A stretch of DNA of 64,000 nucleotides from Hyalella azteca. Lineage: Eukaryota; Arthropoda; Malacostraca; Amphipoda; Hyalellidae. Below, piece after piece: positions 50,701-61,658 of this stretch. The stretch's first letter is position 1. Each line of letters begins with the position of its first letter. The stretch spans positions 1 to 64,000 of the forward strand of contig NW_025934714.1 in assembly GCF_000764305.2 (NCBI RefSeq), in the 5' to 3' direction. Under the pieces are notes generated by a model, which made no database searches, was not told where the DNA came from, and saw only the letters and a list, made by a program, of their open reading frames with translations. Made by a program: the position numbers and the translations under genes.

Positions 50701-53700
50701 TATTTGTAAATAACATTAGTTTGTTGTAATGGGCCCGACTTTTTGCATGGGTTATTTTTCATTATCAAATTCTTGACTTTCATGTTTTTATAGTAAATCA
50801 GGAGTTTGATTCGGTCAGCTGTGGTTGTGCTTCTGATTTTATTGAGCACAATTGATTCGAGGACTCTTTCGTCAGTCTTGTGGGCTTCAGTCATCTGATT
50901 TTGGTAATAAATTGTTATAATACTTTCGTTAGATGCTGGTTCATTGTCCGTTTGGTTTTGTCGTGCTCGGTAGTTTGAGATTTCGCTGTCGATAGTTGTA
51001 TTCGCATAACCGTTGTTCACCAGGATTTGCTTGCAGGCCTGGAGTTCAGTTCTCAAGTCACTGGCCGATGTACAGGTTTTAAATGCTCTGTGTATTAAGG
51101 CGCGAATAGTGCTGGTTTTGTATCGCTGGGGGCATTCACTTGCTTCGTTCAGAACTCTTCCGACGTCTGTAGGTTTTCGGTAAACTGTAGTGATGAACAT
51201 TGTATCTTCCATTTGTACGAGTACATCGAGGAAGGGCAAGGACTGATTCAGCCCGAATTCGCAGGTGAACGTCAAAACTGAATTGAGTTCTAAGGCCACG
51301 CGTAGGCTCCGTCGTGTGATTCTTGTCTCGAACAACGACAAAAATGTCATCGACATATCTACAGTAGATTTCATGCCTGATTGTTGCGTCCGACAAGACT
51401 CGGTTTTCTAGTTCGCACATGTAGAATTCAGCAAAGGTTGGACCCAGAGGGCTGCCCATGGCAACACCGTTGATTTGATGGTAAATTTTTTTTATAAATA
51501 ATACGTACATGGTCAATAAGTAATTTGAAATTGCTAGCAGGTAGGCTGCTGGAAATTTTTTTTTTATTCAAGTGAATCAAGTCTGACGACATGCCGTGAA
51601 GTGGGGCGCCAGTTGAAGCGACATGAATGGAAAGATGTGACTTACATCTAAGAGGTTTTATTTTTTTTTAGATAATATTGACCGTGCAAAGAGATAAATA
51701 AAGAGACTAATTTATAAATCATCTTCGAAAAATTCGTCAAGTGATTTTTGGATGAAAAGACTTCATCAAGTTGTCTCTGAAGGCAAGTCTTGAAGCTAGC
51801 CAACCTCAAAGTTTCAAACAGGTTTATCGAGTTTGTACGTTGAATGAGGACAGGCAAGGTAAGTTCTCATCCGTATATACGGTACTTCTTCGAGTAGGAC
51901 GCATCTTACTATTCTTTGTTTAAGCAAATCACTGTCGAGGACCTTTCCTAAGCCATCGTCTTCAGAACACAAGTAAATTCCGTGTTCCTCTCATTATACT
52001 GCCTATCGTGGTGGCGCGTGAGTTGCTTGGAACTGAACTGCGGTGCATTAGCTCCGTGTTATCATTTTGAAACTTACAACGTATCATACATAATACGTGC
52101 TTGTCACTCGCTAAGCACTGCAATTACACGCATGATAACTAACCGCACACTGCCATTAATTTGCCCCCGTACTTCTCAAAATGAAACGTACATGACATGT
52201 AAAAGATGAGGACGGCTTCCCGTTTCAGTAGCCCCAACTGAAAACGACTTGGTCTTAGACCGCGATACCGTAATGTCGATGGATTGGTCACGCACGTCTC
52301 TGAACGCAATACAATACCTATTTGCTGCACGTAATATTGCAAGCAGCTTGCTGCTCAATTTATAGCGATACAAATTATACAGTAAGTTTTTTTATGTAAT
52401 ACTCACATACTCAAACCTATCTTTGCAGAGCTGGGCCAGGAGATGGAGGAATCCCAGCACGCTAAACCATGAGCACCAGAGCACAGCTTCGTCCATGTGC
52501 TTGACGTTCATCACTCCGAACACGAAGATGAATTTATAGAAGACAAAGTTCCAGAACTTGTCCTTGATGTGCTGTTGCTCCGACACCCGCAGCTCGCCGA
52601 ACACCATGTGCTGGATGGTCGTGCCCAGCAGGATGAGCACACAGTACGCCATGTTGATCAGCGTCTGCACCAAGGAAAAACACGTCGCTAACTTGACTGC
52701 ACCCACACAAACACGTCGTTAACTTGTCGAGTGCTACCCATGCAATTAAAAAGCATATTGTAAAAATATAATGGCGTTTTAGGAGACAGTTGCCACCCGA
52801 GGCTGGCTACGTTCATACAGAAGGTACTTAATAATGAATAATGTGCAAGAACATTCAGGATGGATTGATACTAAAGATAATTATGGAAACGCGTTGTTTG
52901 AAGTTTAGTTAGCTTGTCGCTGAGTAAAATAGCTCGTTACTTATATATTACTTGACATTCATAATAGCGAATATTGCAGCCATTTTCAATACCAACGAAA
53001 ATCTAATTTTCGCCTACTGTGGCCACTCAAAAAATCTAAATTAACTTCTGTAATATAACCTTCAGCGCAGATATTTATTAAACTTCAACTATTCTGTCCA
53101 TTCATGACAAAATTTTATACTTTATTAAGCAAAAAGTAATCTAAGACAGATCTAGTAGGTTAATCATAATCATCATATATGAACTAGAAATCATACTGCG
53201 ATATCCAAGGACGTACTATCAAAATTTACAAGTTCATAAGTCCGACTGCTAATCACTGACGGCTTTTCAAGCTGCACTCATCAATCGCAGGCATAAATTT
53301 AGCCACTGCCTGCACTTTGGCGAGTTTTGATACTCCGGCCCCGTTTTTTTCGGATTGCTACGCTAATGAACACTGATGAATTAAGTCTCACCCAGATACA
53401 GAGCGGCTCATGGAACATGAAGCTGATGATTTCGGGAATGAGGTATGGCGACATCTCCCTCTCCCTGTCGTCGCATGAACGCTCATTGAGAGGCAGGTGA
53501 GGCAGGGACAACTGCCCACTGCGTTCGTAGCTGTCGTAGAAGGTGTTGCATTGGTTGCTAACTTTCTTAGCTTCATCACTTTCTTTGTGAGCTGGTGGCG
53601 CAAAACTTTCATTGATTGTGGATGATGGCGGTAGAGAGGCATCGTTTGAATGCTTACTTCCCTTGAATGCGATGACGCCAGAGAGTTTAGATTTTTTGTT

Positions 53701-54222
53701 ATACTTCATAGCCAGCTTTCGTGCAGCTTGCAAACAACGGCGTTCGTATTCCTCAGGAGAAAACAGAGTCTTGGACAACAAAAATCTTTGCTGGTTGAAA
53801 CTTAGATAATTAGTGTAGGCAATATCGTCTGAATTGATTCTTAAGTAGCACATTTCATCGTAAAGAACAGATTTTATTATATCTTCAAACGATTCTTTAA
53901 AACAACTATTTACGGATTGGGAATCAAAAGAAGAGGTTAACTGAAAGCTTATGGTGTTTTGTTGCCAAGGATAACAGACTCCCTCGTCATCTGGATCGTT
54001 GGGGTTGAAAACCCCCCAATGGAGGGGCAGGTTATTGCTGTGATGGAACCCGTCGTCTCCTTTGGACAGAGCTGACTGGCGTAATGCAAGCTGCTCCTTC
54101 CAGTCAGGGTTGATTTTCACTTGCACGCCGGCATAATAAACTGAGCAGAGTAAGCAGAAGACGCTGATGCCAGTGTACCAGGTGATGTTAGGCAGGGGCA
54201 GCCGGTCTAATATCACAGGCAT
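44758..54222 (-). CDS. AMFR: AMFR/gp78-like ER-membrane RING-H2 E3 ubiquitin ligase (8 coding exons)
   Basis: Exons in transcript order: 54222-53392, 52664-52407, 49055-48903, 48675-48582, 48346-48136, 46747-46552, 46174-45587, 45306-44758; 2880 nt, 959 aa plus TAA, all in frame with GT-AG introns. AMFR ubiquitinates ER-associated degradation substrates. Seen: N-terminal membrane segment after MPVILDRLPLPN; multi-pass region with FGELRVSEQQHIKDKFWNF, QLCKDRFEY and MAHHIHMLVWGNI; RING-H2 from CAIC (about 534) through CNHTFHTDC to CPTC (about 571); SWLSSFSVE; and a CUE domain VQQMFPHADYW...DNILEERL (about 778-812). The first exon is far longer than the human N-terminus, with a polar insert between TM1 and TM2. 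The C-terminal E2-binding (G2BR) helix and the Arg-rich VCP-binding motif of human gp78 are not visible; further exons cannot be excluded. Confidence 0.92.
47640..47866 (-). mobile_element. tRNA-derived SINE, apparently dimeric, in intron 5 of the AMFR-like gene
   Basis: On the reverse strand a tRNA-like head starts GTGGCAGGGTGG, with A box TGGCCCAGTGG (47848-47858) and B box GGTTCGATCCC (47798-47808), about 40 bp apart as in a tRNA. Downstream a second B-box-like AGTTCGAGACC (47706-47716) follows GCCGGGCGGTTAAG, suggesting a second tRNA-like unit. It ends near GGCCTAATAAACGC. It is not a functional tRNA gene: the anticodon arm and acceptor pairing are poor. Confidence 0.7.
50190..51570 (-). 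mobile_element. Penelope-like element (reverse transcriptase plus GIY-YIG endonuclease), 5'-truncated
   Basis: In intron 2 of the AMFR-like gene, same strand. The frame at 51516-51136 has the RT block HQINGVAMGSPLGPTFAEF and YCRYVDDIFVVV. After a frame change near 51300 the second frame (to 50400) has QSLPFLDVLVQ, then a GIY-YIG domain (IYKYSC...NYIGLTSTTLSRRL). This RT-GIY-YIG order defines Penelope-like elements. The frameshift and missing 5' end make it non-functional. Its 3' flank contains a hammerhead-like remnant (50269-50302). Confidence 0.9.
50269..50302 (-). ncRNA. Decayed hammerhead-ribozyme-like motif of the Penelope element
   Basis: Reverse strand: TTGATAA, then a perfect stem-loop GAATG-AAGTTG-CATTC, then GAAACGTCG. 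The layout is the hammerhead core CUGANGA - helix II - GAAA - helix III. The first core box carries two changes (UUGAUAA), so activity is unlikely. Hammerheads are known in Penelope-like elements; assignment here is by layout only. Confidence 0.45.
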
Positions 54223-55724
54223 CTTGCCAATGCTCTTTGATCTCACAATAATCACCCAAAAAGTATCACAAAATATCACGAGTTAAAGCTTTACATGGGT
54301 TTCACTTTCATGAAGTACAGTTTTCACACAAAGGCTTCATTATAGATGTTTTTTAATATATAGGAAACAAACACCCAGAGAAAGAAGCCATCAAATGCTC
54401 TGAAATAGGAAAAAAAGACAATTAAATGATATCTTGTTTATAGTGAACACATCCAATACCAGCTAGTTTATACAAATGTCTTCCAAGACTAAATATAATT
54501 TATGTGAATTGCTTGTTTCTAAATAATTTCAAGTAATTTTCTCTATTCACATTCTTGATTCTTTCACACAATATTTAGAAAAATTATTAAAAAAAATTAT
54601 CTACTAGATAAGTGCAAAAATTAAATATAAGAGCATATAATTATTAAGATTTGTGAAAACAATAGGCCATGATCTACAATGGACTGACTGAAAGATATAT
54701 ATACATATAAATATATAGGTATATATATATTGTTTACATACTATACATATAGGTACCGTATAAGTGATCTAGAAGTATTCAATGCAGATACCAGGACTGC
54801 AACAAATTAAAATTATGTTTAGGCACAATTTCTGTTGAAAAGTAGACTAATTTCATGGTTTGCATCACTTAGCAACACTTCAAAACAAGTAAAAATGAGT
54901 ATAACATATTAATTCTGTCAAAGGGGTCTTACTTCATAAATTCTTAATTTTCCATTTTATTCTTTCATTTTTCAGTGTAAATTTTGTCATTTCTCTATTC
55001 TTCAAGATGAAGGGCCAATGCAAAATTCATTTATTTTACATTAGTACTTCATCTTGAGGCCAACTTTTCCAACAAATTCTTTATTACTCTGTGGTGTTTT
55101 ACAGATTTTTATTTGAATAATAAGCCCATTATACTAACAATAAAAATTGAAAATATATTTTCTCATTATTTCTCAAAACTTGTTAAAGTTTCTGTTTAAT
55201 TGATTACAACTTAATACCTGATGTGATTGTTCACCTCATGTGACACAAGAAAACTTGGTCAATAATTTGTCCTCTAAACTACAATGTTGGAATGTTTATG
55301 TTAGGACATGATTTGGTTTGCGAAGTTAATGGAAAACATTAGGTTATGTAGTGTCCTCATGTTGCTATGATATGCGTGTCATTTATCAAAACGATCATTT
55401 CTTCAATAATGCAAGGTGTGGGATGTTCTCAGGTGTTTATAGGCACTATAAATAAAATTTTCATTTTTGCTTCCCCTGACTTTAGGAGAATTAGACTCCA
55501 TTTTTGATGCTGTAGTCTCAAATGTTTGTGTAAAGCTTGTTAAAAGTTCATAAAATAAGATTGAAAAGAGAGTTGTAAATGTAAGCCTGTAGTCAAGTGG
55601 CTGAAATAAGAGGAGAATAGTTGATGGACTTTTGTCACATTCTGTAGAGTAACCATTTCATATTTTGACTCCTGAAATAGACTAAAATTTTAGCATATTT
55701 GACAAAGAAGGTAGAGCAGGCAGC
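54223..55724. other. Upstream region of the AMFR-like gene; no other gene seen
   Basis: AT-rich. A TA-dinucleotide microsatellite is at about 54690-54735. The promoter of the reverse-strand gene should lie here but no element is claimed. Confidence 0.4.
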
Positions 55725-56520
55725 ATTGTGAGCAGAAAATTTCACTAATATGCATCTATGCTTGGCTGTAGAGGAAAGAGGAAAAGATCATGTCATAGTA
55801 AAGCTGCATCTGCCACAACAACCAGCAGCAGCTACAATTGAATGTATGTACAAATACAAAAATACATTCATAAATGTATGGAGAGAGGACATGATGGCAT
55901 TGAATGTACAAATACCCACAAGTTCATAGATGGATGGTGAAAGGAAAAGATTGTGTTGATGCAAAGCTACAACCACTGTGGCAGCAGCTGGCATTGAATG
56001 TATGTACATGTATGCACACATACATTCCTGAATGGGTGGTGAGAAAGCATGATTGTGTCACCATACATCTGGAGCTGCCAGCACTGTGGTAACAGCAAGC
56101 CAAGAACAAATGCAAGGTCAAAAATAGAATTAGTGCATAGCTGTGCACTAAGAGGATACAATCACATCATTGTCCAGTTGCAGCTGCCACCACTATTGGC
56201 AGCAGCAGGCAGTGAATGTATGTAAAGTCAATAATATGTGCATGCACCTAGATAAACGATGCCAGAAAACAATAACTTTGTTGTGCAGAAAAAAGTGCCA
56301 CTGTGGCAATAAACATATGTATGGTCATAGATCACTAATACACAGCACACTCTTAATGCTGCTCATAAAAAGAGTGCAATGGCATCATCATACAACAACA
56401 GCTACTAGCAATGTCAGCAGCAGCAGCAGTTACAAATACATGTACATGCGTAATCTTGCACAAATAGTAGGTATGTATACATACAGGAGTGATGGCCAGC
56501 TAACATCATGTTCAAACTAG
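55725..56520 (+). repeat. Degenerate satellite-like array
   Basis: Repeating theme of a CAGCAGC/CTGCCA block followed by GAATGTATGTACA-type sequence and TGGATGGTGA, at roughly 100-bp spacing (for example TGAATGTATGTA near 55841, 55997 and 56214). Units are strongly diverged. The words recur in 4500-5110. Confidence 0.55.
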
Positions 56521-57571
56521 TATTTTTTGTGCAAAGTACATGTTTTCACTACATATTTTGGTACATCATGCATTAAAGTATGACAATATAAATTATTCAG
56601 GCTTTCCCAGTTCTTCATCAACAGTCTCATCCTTAAATTTACATCCATGATCAATCAATCATCAGTCTATAGATCAATCCATCAACACCATCAACATGTA
56701 CATCCTCCCACTTGTTCTGATTGCTTTTACCTCTCATGTACAACTATTGTAATACCCATAGGTCTGTGCCAGACATATTGATCATAATGTGTGTAGTATA
56801 TCAGTGCCAGTCATTGCCCATTGGCAATATTGATCAGGGTTGGCAATGATTAAATCAAAATGATTAAATCATGTGATTAAATCACTTGATTTTTTTATTA
56901 AAAATTAATTAAATTAAAAATTAATCAATTCTAAAATATCTCTGGTTTGTCACTATGGCCGCCACTGCACAGAGACACCCCGGTGAGAAGGGGCAATCTA
57001 CTCGAAGAAGCTTCCACATCCAGCAACAAAATTTGTAGCTAAATTAATAAAAATCTTGCAGGATACTAGGAATAGTGGTGTAAAGTTTAACATTTTTACT
57101 ATCTATGTGGCATAAAGCAAATTAAAGATCATAAATTAACTACCTCTAAAAATCCCTGAAAAAAAGTGTGAAAAGTGAGATTTTGGAAAAGTAACTTTGC
57201 TAAGGTCTATGGCAAAAAATATATTTGCTGTATTAAAAAATTTTACTTACATAGAAGTTGCACATATGTGTTGGCTTGAAAACATGACTGACAGAATTTG
57301 TGTATCTCGAGAATTTGTGTGCACGACGGGGTAATGAGGGACACCCCCTAAAAACGCATTTACAGTAGAACCTCAGCTAGCAAAGGCTCCAGTTAACCAA
57401 AAAATTAATCAACAACAAAGAATTTTGATTACAGTTAACTTGTTTAGCAAAAAATTCATTTAACAAAAAATTAATAAATCATTGGTCACCACAAAATTGT
57501 GTATAGAATATCATTTAGTGCTCCAAAAAATAGGATGGTTGCCATTAAAATTTTCCTTTCCATTTCAGGTA
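56521..57571. other. Intergenic DNA with an old repeat block
   Basis: 57055-57245 matches the first block of the repeat at 26815-27010. CAGTAGAACCTCAGCTAGC at 57363 looks like a pogo/Tigger-type terminal repeat, but no opposite end was found. Confidence 0.5.
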
Positions 57572-57857
57572 CTGTAAAATGGGGTAACTTTGACCACTTT
57601 TTTTTTCATAATGATGCAATTTTTTTACTTGATAAGTTAAACTTAAATTGAAACATGCAAAATACAGGTCTATACTCTAGCTTTGCTCATCATAAATTGC
57701 TGGCTCCTACCTCTCATAGTTTTGATGTAATTTTAAAAAAAGTGATGGTCTTTGTTACCCCAGCTCTTGGGGTTTCTTTGACCGGGTGGTAAAATCAATT
57801 TTATTTTTTGTAAAATAACTCCAAATAACTCCAGGTTGTGTTGCATTGTAGTAGAAC

Positions 57858-57895
57858 CTGTCTCTTATACACATCTAGATGTGTATAAGAGACAG
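57858..57895. other. Nextera/Tn5 mosaic-end junction (library artefact), copy 1
   Basis: The 19-bp mosaic end AGATGTGTATAAGAGACAG is present as a perfect 38-bp inverted dimer. This is the circularisation junction of Nextera mate-pair libraries, not genomic DNA. An N follows at 57898. Confidence 0.98.
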
Positions 57896-57913
57896 TTNAA
57901 TCATATTTACATG

Positions 57914-57951
57914 CTGTCTCTTATACACATCTAGATGTGTATAAGAGACAG
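57914..57951. other. Nextera/Tn5 mosaic-end junction (library artefact), copy 2
   Basis: Same perfect 38-bp dimer, 18 bases after copy 1. The bases between the two junctions cannot be trusted. Confidence 0.98.
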
Positions 57952-58842
57952 GTGTTACGTAGCCTCAGTATTAGGCCTTTGATGGCCATTGACAAAATTT
58001 TTCTATGTCAAATCATTTTTGAGTTTTGGAGGTTTTTGTTAAAAAAACAAAAAGTGGTCAAAGTTAACCCGCCGGTCAAAGTAACCCCATTTTATGGTAT
58101 GTTTTATGCTTTTTTTTTTGTTATAGTGAAATGTGAATTCGTTTGACTCAATTAAAATGGTACAAATTTACAAGCTGTCCTGTAAGCTTACAAGTTACAG
58201 ATACAGAAGAAATGCTACATAGCTCCTGCTGATATGAAGCTTGCAATGGACAAGCAACAAGGTCATTGTAAATGCTCAATGGCATGTCCATGGGCATGGG
58301 GCATCCTGGCATGGATACAGATCACATCAATAATTTGGTAATCAGGTAATGTATAGTATGGATATGGGAATATCATATCAATAAATGAATAATGGAAAAA
58401 CAAGTAAAAATGCAGAAAATGTCACTTATTCTACATCAACAAAGAAAGAGGAGGACTTCGGAGTTCAGAACTTCAGGTTCAGAGTACTGTTACTGTGTTT
58501 AGCCAAGTGTGTTAGTAATGATTAATGAATGAGTACGCTTTGCAATTTGCATGCTTCAAATGTTTTAAAATTGACTATTATTTCAAGTGTCCTGTCCTGG
58601 ATTACCCCATTTCCAACTTCCCAGGGCCAGGGTTTAATTCAAGACGCTTTTCTTTTGTGTCTGGCACAGTGGTGGGCACAGTTCCGCTAATCCGCTAACC
58701 GCTAATTAGCAAAGCTAACTTTTTCCTTATTGGATTTGCTGTTCAGTTAACTTTGAAAACCTTTAGCGGACCAATTAGCTTCCGCTAAATTTAGTTCCGC
58801 TAACTGGAAGTCCGCTAAAAATGTTTAAAAATCTCTGATTTA

Positions 58843-59105
58843 ATGCTAAGTATCGTAAGCCATGTGCCACGCCCACACCTATACTGCAGTCCTCTGGTGG
58901 ACGCAATGCTGGCAGGCATCACGAAAAGGTTTGGGCCCCTCCTAGAAGACAAGGAGTGCCAGCTGGCAGCGGCCTTCCACCCTAAGTTTCGCCTGTTCTG
59001 GCTGGAAAAGCATAATCACAGCCATCTCAGCAGGGTACAGAAGGCCATGGAGACCGCCGTGGAGACAGCCCTGAGGGAGACCGTTGAGGAGGGCAGCAGC
59101 ACCAT
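58843..59105 (+). pseudogene. hAT transposase fragment, cut by assembly gap
   Basis: Reads YCSPLVDAMLAGITKRFGPL followed by CQLAAAFHPKFRLFWLEK, the C-terminal-side hAT transposase pattern (large helical region near the dimerisation domain). No N-terminal zinc finger or DDE residues are seen, and the sequence runs into 336 N. The ATG is arbitrary. Confidence 0.65.
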
Positions 59106-59441
59106 NNNNNNNNNNNNNNNNNNNNNNNNNNNNNNNNNNNNNNNNNNNNNNNNNNNNNNNNNNNNNNNNNNNNNNNNNNNNNNNNNNNNNNNNNNNNNNN
59201 NNNNNNNNNNNNNNNNNNNNNNNNNNNNNNNNNNNNNNNNNNNNNNNNNNNNNNNNNNNNNNNNNNNNNNNNNNNNNNNNNNNNNNNNNNNNNNNNNNNN
59301 NNNNNNNNNNNNNNNNNNNNNNNNNNNNNNNNNNNNNNNNNNNNNNNNNNNNNNNNNNNNNNNNNNNNNNNNNNNNNNNNNNNNNNNNNNNNNNNNNNNN
59401 NNNNNNNNNNNNNNNNNNNNNNNNNNNNNNNNNNNNNNNNN
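59106..59441. other. Assembly gap (336 N)
   Basis: Run of N inside the hAT element. Any ORF drawn through it is meaningless. Confidence 1.
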
Positions 59442-59525
59442 AGTTGCGGTCATGTCAAAGCGGTCAGACTGTATATTAACACGTGCTGAACTTACAGTAG
59501 AGACAAATTTTATTGTTGCCGTTTG

Positions 59526-59563
59526 CTGTCTCTTATACACATCTAGATGTGTATAAGAGACAG
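59526..59563. other. Nextera/Tn5 mosaic-end junction (library artefact), copy 3
   Basis: Perfect 38-bp mosaic-end dimer, 84 bases after the gap. Translation across it gives the tell-tale SYTHLDVYKRQ peptide known from contaminated assemblies. Confidence 0.98.
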
Positions 59564-59619
59564 TGCATAAACTTTGTAAATAAATTCGCATTCGCACCTC
59601 GTAAATGGCTTTTCATGGC

Positions 59620-59730
59620 CGAGATATGGAATTCACGGCTCGGTGAAATAGAATCACGGCTCGTAGAAATGGAATCACGGCTGGCAAATCCATAAAACCA
59701 CGGCTCGAAAAATTCAGTCGCGGCTCGCCA
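59620..59730 (+). repeat. Short tandem repeat inside the hAT element
   Basis: About five degenerate copies of a 20-25 bp unit around AATCACGGCTCG (also TTCACGGCTCG, CCACGGCTCG, TCGCGGCTCG). Confidence 0.7.
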
Positions 59731-60170
59731 AGTAGATATATTCCATACTAGCTTGAAAGCATCCCCATCAAGTATCAACCAATCACAGCTAGAAAGCAAA
59801 ATAACATTACAATTCCATTAACCAATCACAGCTGGAAAGCTAAAAGGAGCTAAAATCACAATCTTATCAATCAATCACAGCTGGAATTCTTGAAAGGGAT
59901 AGTATATGTACATAGGCTAATTGACTGAAAGTGTAAAGTTCCTGGCCTTTCCAAGCTTTCAGGTCCTGCTTTCCAATATGCTATGTGTACTGATTAATTT
60001 AATATCCCTCTAGAATTCCACAATTCCATTATTATTATAATAATAATCCGCTACATTTTTTGGTGATTTATCAATTTAGCATTATTGAAGCTAACTTTTC
60101 AGTTAGCGGATTAGCGGTTATCAAAGCTAACTTTTAGGTTAGCTGTGCAGTGCCCACCACTGGTCTGGCA

Positions 60171-61658
60171 CCTTTGCCACCTTAGTCCTTAGAAATAGCA
60201 TATGGAATTTTTTTGGAGATGCCATTTGATAGCCCTCGCAAAGAGGCAAAGAGCTTTAAAATGAGCCCAAACTTTTAGGCCTATATGGTGGTGGTTGCGG
60301 GTTGTAGGTGAAAAAGAAGTCGCACGTTGACCGCTTGTAACACCTGGACTCAGCAATAGTTATTTAGTTGAAGTCTTCAATCTGGGGTAGTTTCCTCCAC
60401 CAAGGAGCACACGCACAGATGTGAGAGGGACTCCCAGGGCATGCACACTTGATATCATCACCTGTCTCTCATGATGGTAAGAACTAAGAAGTTCTTAACA
60501 AAATACGCTCAAAACCACGTTTGATGGTAATCATGGTACCTATTATTGTCAAATTGTCAGATTCAGATATCACGAGAGGAGGACAAGTTTTGATTTGAAA
60601 TTAAACCTGAAGTGCAGTTTAAACTTCAACGACGACAATTTATGCACCAGTGAATGAATGAGTTATGAGAAAAACAATGGTATAGTTATCTCGCTTCAGC
60701 AATACTGCAATGCTGAGCAATAGTAAGCAGCAGCAGATAGTACTATTATACTTATAGTAACCATCACGAATTTCTCGTGTTTCAAGTTTAATGCTACAGT
60801 TCTTCAGCTCAAGAAGACAGTTTACTTCTAGTGGTAATACCGTGAATACGGAAGGCAATACCGTGAATACGGCTTTCAATCATTTTAGCCTACAATTAGC
60901 GTTGGCCGTTGTGTTGTCACTTGTCTGATCTAAAGCCTCTCCGCAACTGGATTTTTGTAGGGCAAGGTCGAAAAATTTTTCAGCGACGTTTCCGCAATCT
61001 ACCTCTCAAAAACTGGATTATATAATATGTAGCATAAATGGTAATAAAATTATATTTCAAGCGTATTAGCAGATCCAAACTAAAGAATTTTGAAATGAAA
61101 TAATTATTGTTATTATGGTGAATGCTTCAACATTTAACTTATAGTTTTTTATTTTGGTCGCGACAATATGTGATACAAATGTAGGAATACCATATCTCCA
61201 TTACGGAAAAATATGACGGTACAATTTAAAATTTTCTGAAATAGTGTTAAAGGTTATCGCGTAGTTTGCTAAATAAAATACAAGTAATTCGACATTTTCA
61301 TTCTAGTCTAGATAAACAAAAATTTATAAAAGCGCAGAGGGCTTTGTCTACGTAGTTAACAAGGTAACTTGCATGTTATTTGAAGTATATGAATATAATA
61401 TGAAGTTATTTTATTCGTCTACGTAGCGCTTTTGAGCTTATCACGCAATCGAATTATGTACGTAAAGGCTCCAAACAGAACGGATTGCCACACCGCATTT
61501 AATATCTCATTTAAACTCGTTTTCGATTTCATCTTCACACAATACGAAAAATATCAGGCGTTATGTAGAATGCTTTGATTTGGTTAATGATAATTCATTT
61601 AGTAGGGGTTGTATTTTGTACTGAAAGGACTTACGATGATTACTAATATCTAAAGTTT
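60171..61658. other. Intergenic DNA downstream of the PPIH-type gene
   Basis: 60171-60310 and 60480-60535 continue the old repeat interrupted by the hAT element. On the reverse strand an AATAAA lies at 61415-61410, 244 bp past the PPIH stop. No other gene is seen. Confidence 0.5.

Larger units (their letters stand above)
57572..58097. mobile_element. TIR element with TA duplication, interior disrupted by sequencing artefact
   Basis: The left end CTGTAAAATGGGGTAACTTT and the right end (read in reverse: CCATAAAATGGGGTTACTTT) are inverted repeats flanked by TA (57570-57571, 58098-58099). Near the right end the GGTCAAAGT motif occurs twice. The middle holds two Nextera junctions and one N, so its true length and content are unknown. 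Likely a Tc1/mariner-type MITE. Confidence 0.65.
58659..60170 (+). mobile_element. hAT-family DNA transposon with perfect 8-bp target-site duplication, gapped
   Basis: The element 58667-60162 starts CAGTGGTGGGCAC and ends GTGCCCACCACTG-like (inverted repeat of about 12-13 bp). GTCTGGCA flanks both sides (58659-58666, 60163-60170). Subterminal regions are packed with GCTAAC / CCGCTAA motifs in both orientations, as hAT transposase-binding sites often are. An internal ORF (58843-59105) has a transposase-like segment ending in the N gap. It sits inside an older repeat matching 27030-27265. Confidence 0.9.

Noticed and set aside
50400..51374. GIY-YIG domain as a stand-alone nuclease gene
   Set aside because: It lies directly downstream of Penelope RT motifs on the same strand, so it is part of the retroelement.
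57361..57480. Possible pogo/Tigger element starting CAGTAGAACCTC
   Set aside because: No opposite terminus or duplication found; a similar word at 57851 is in the same orientation and runs into a library artefact.
57858..57951. Pair of perfect 38-bp palindromes resembling a novel inverted-repeat element
   Set aside because: Exact match to Tn5 mosaic-end junction sequence used in library construction.
57937..59799. ORFs containing VYKRQ, SYTHLDVYKRQ or LLYTSRCV
   Set aside because: Translations of the Nextera mosaic-end junction and of the N gap, not genes.
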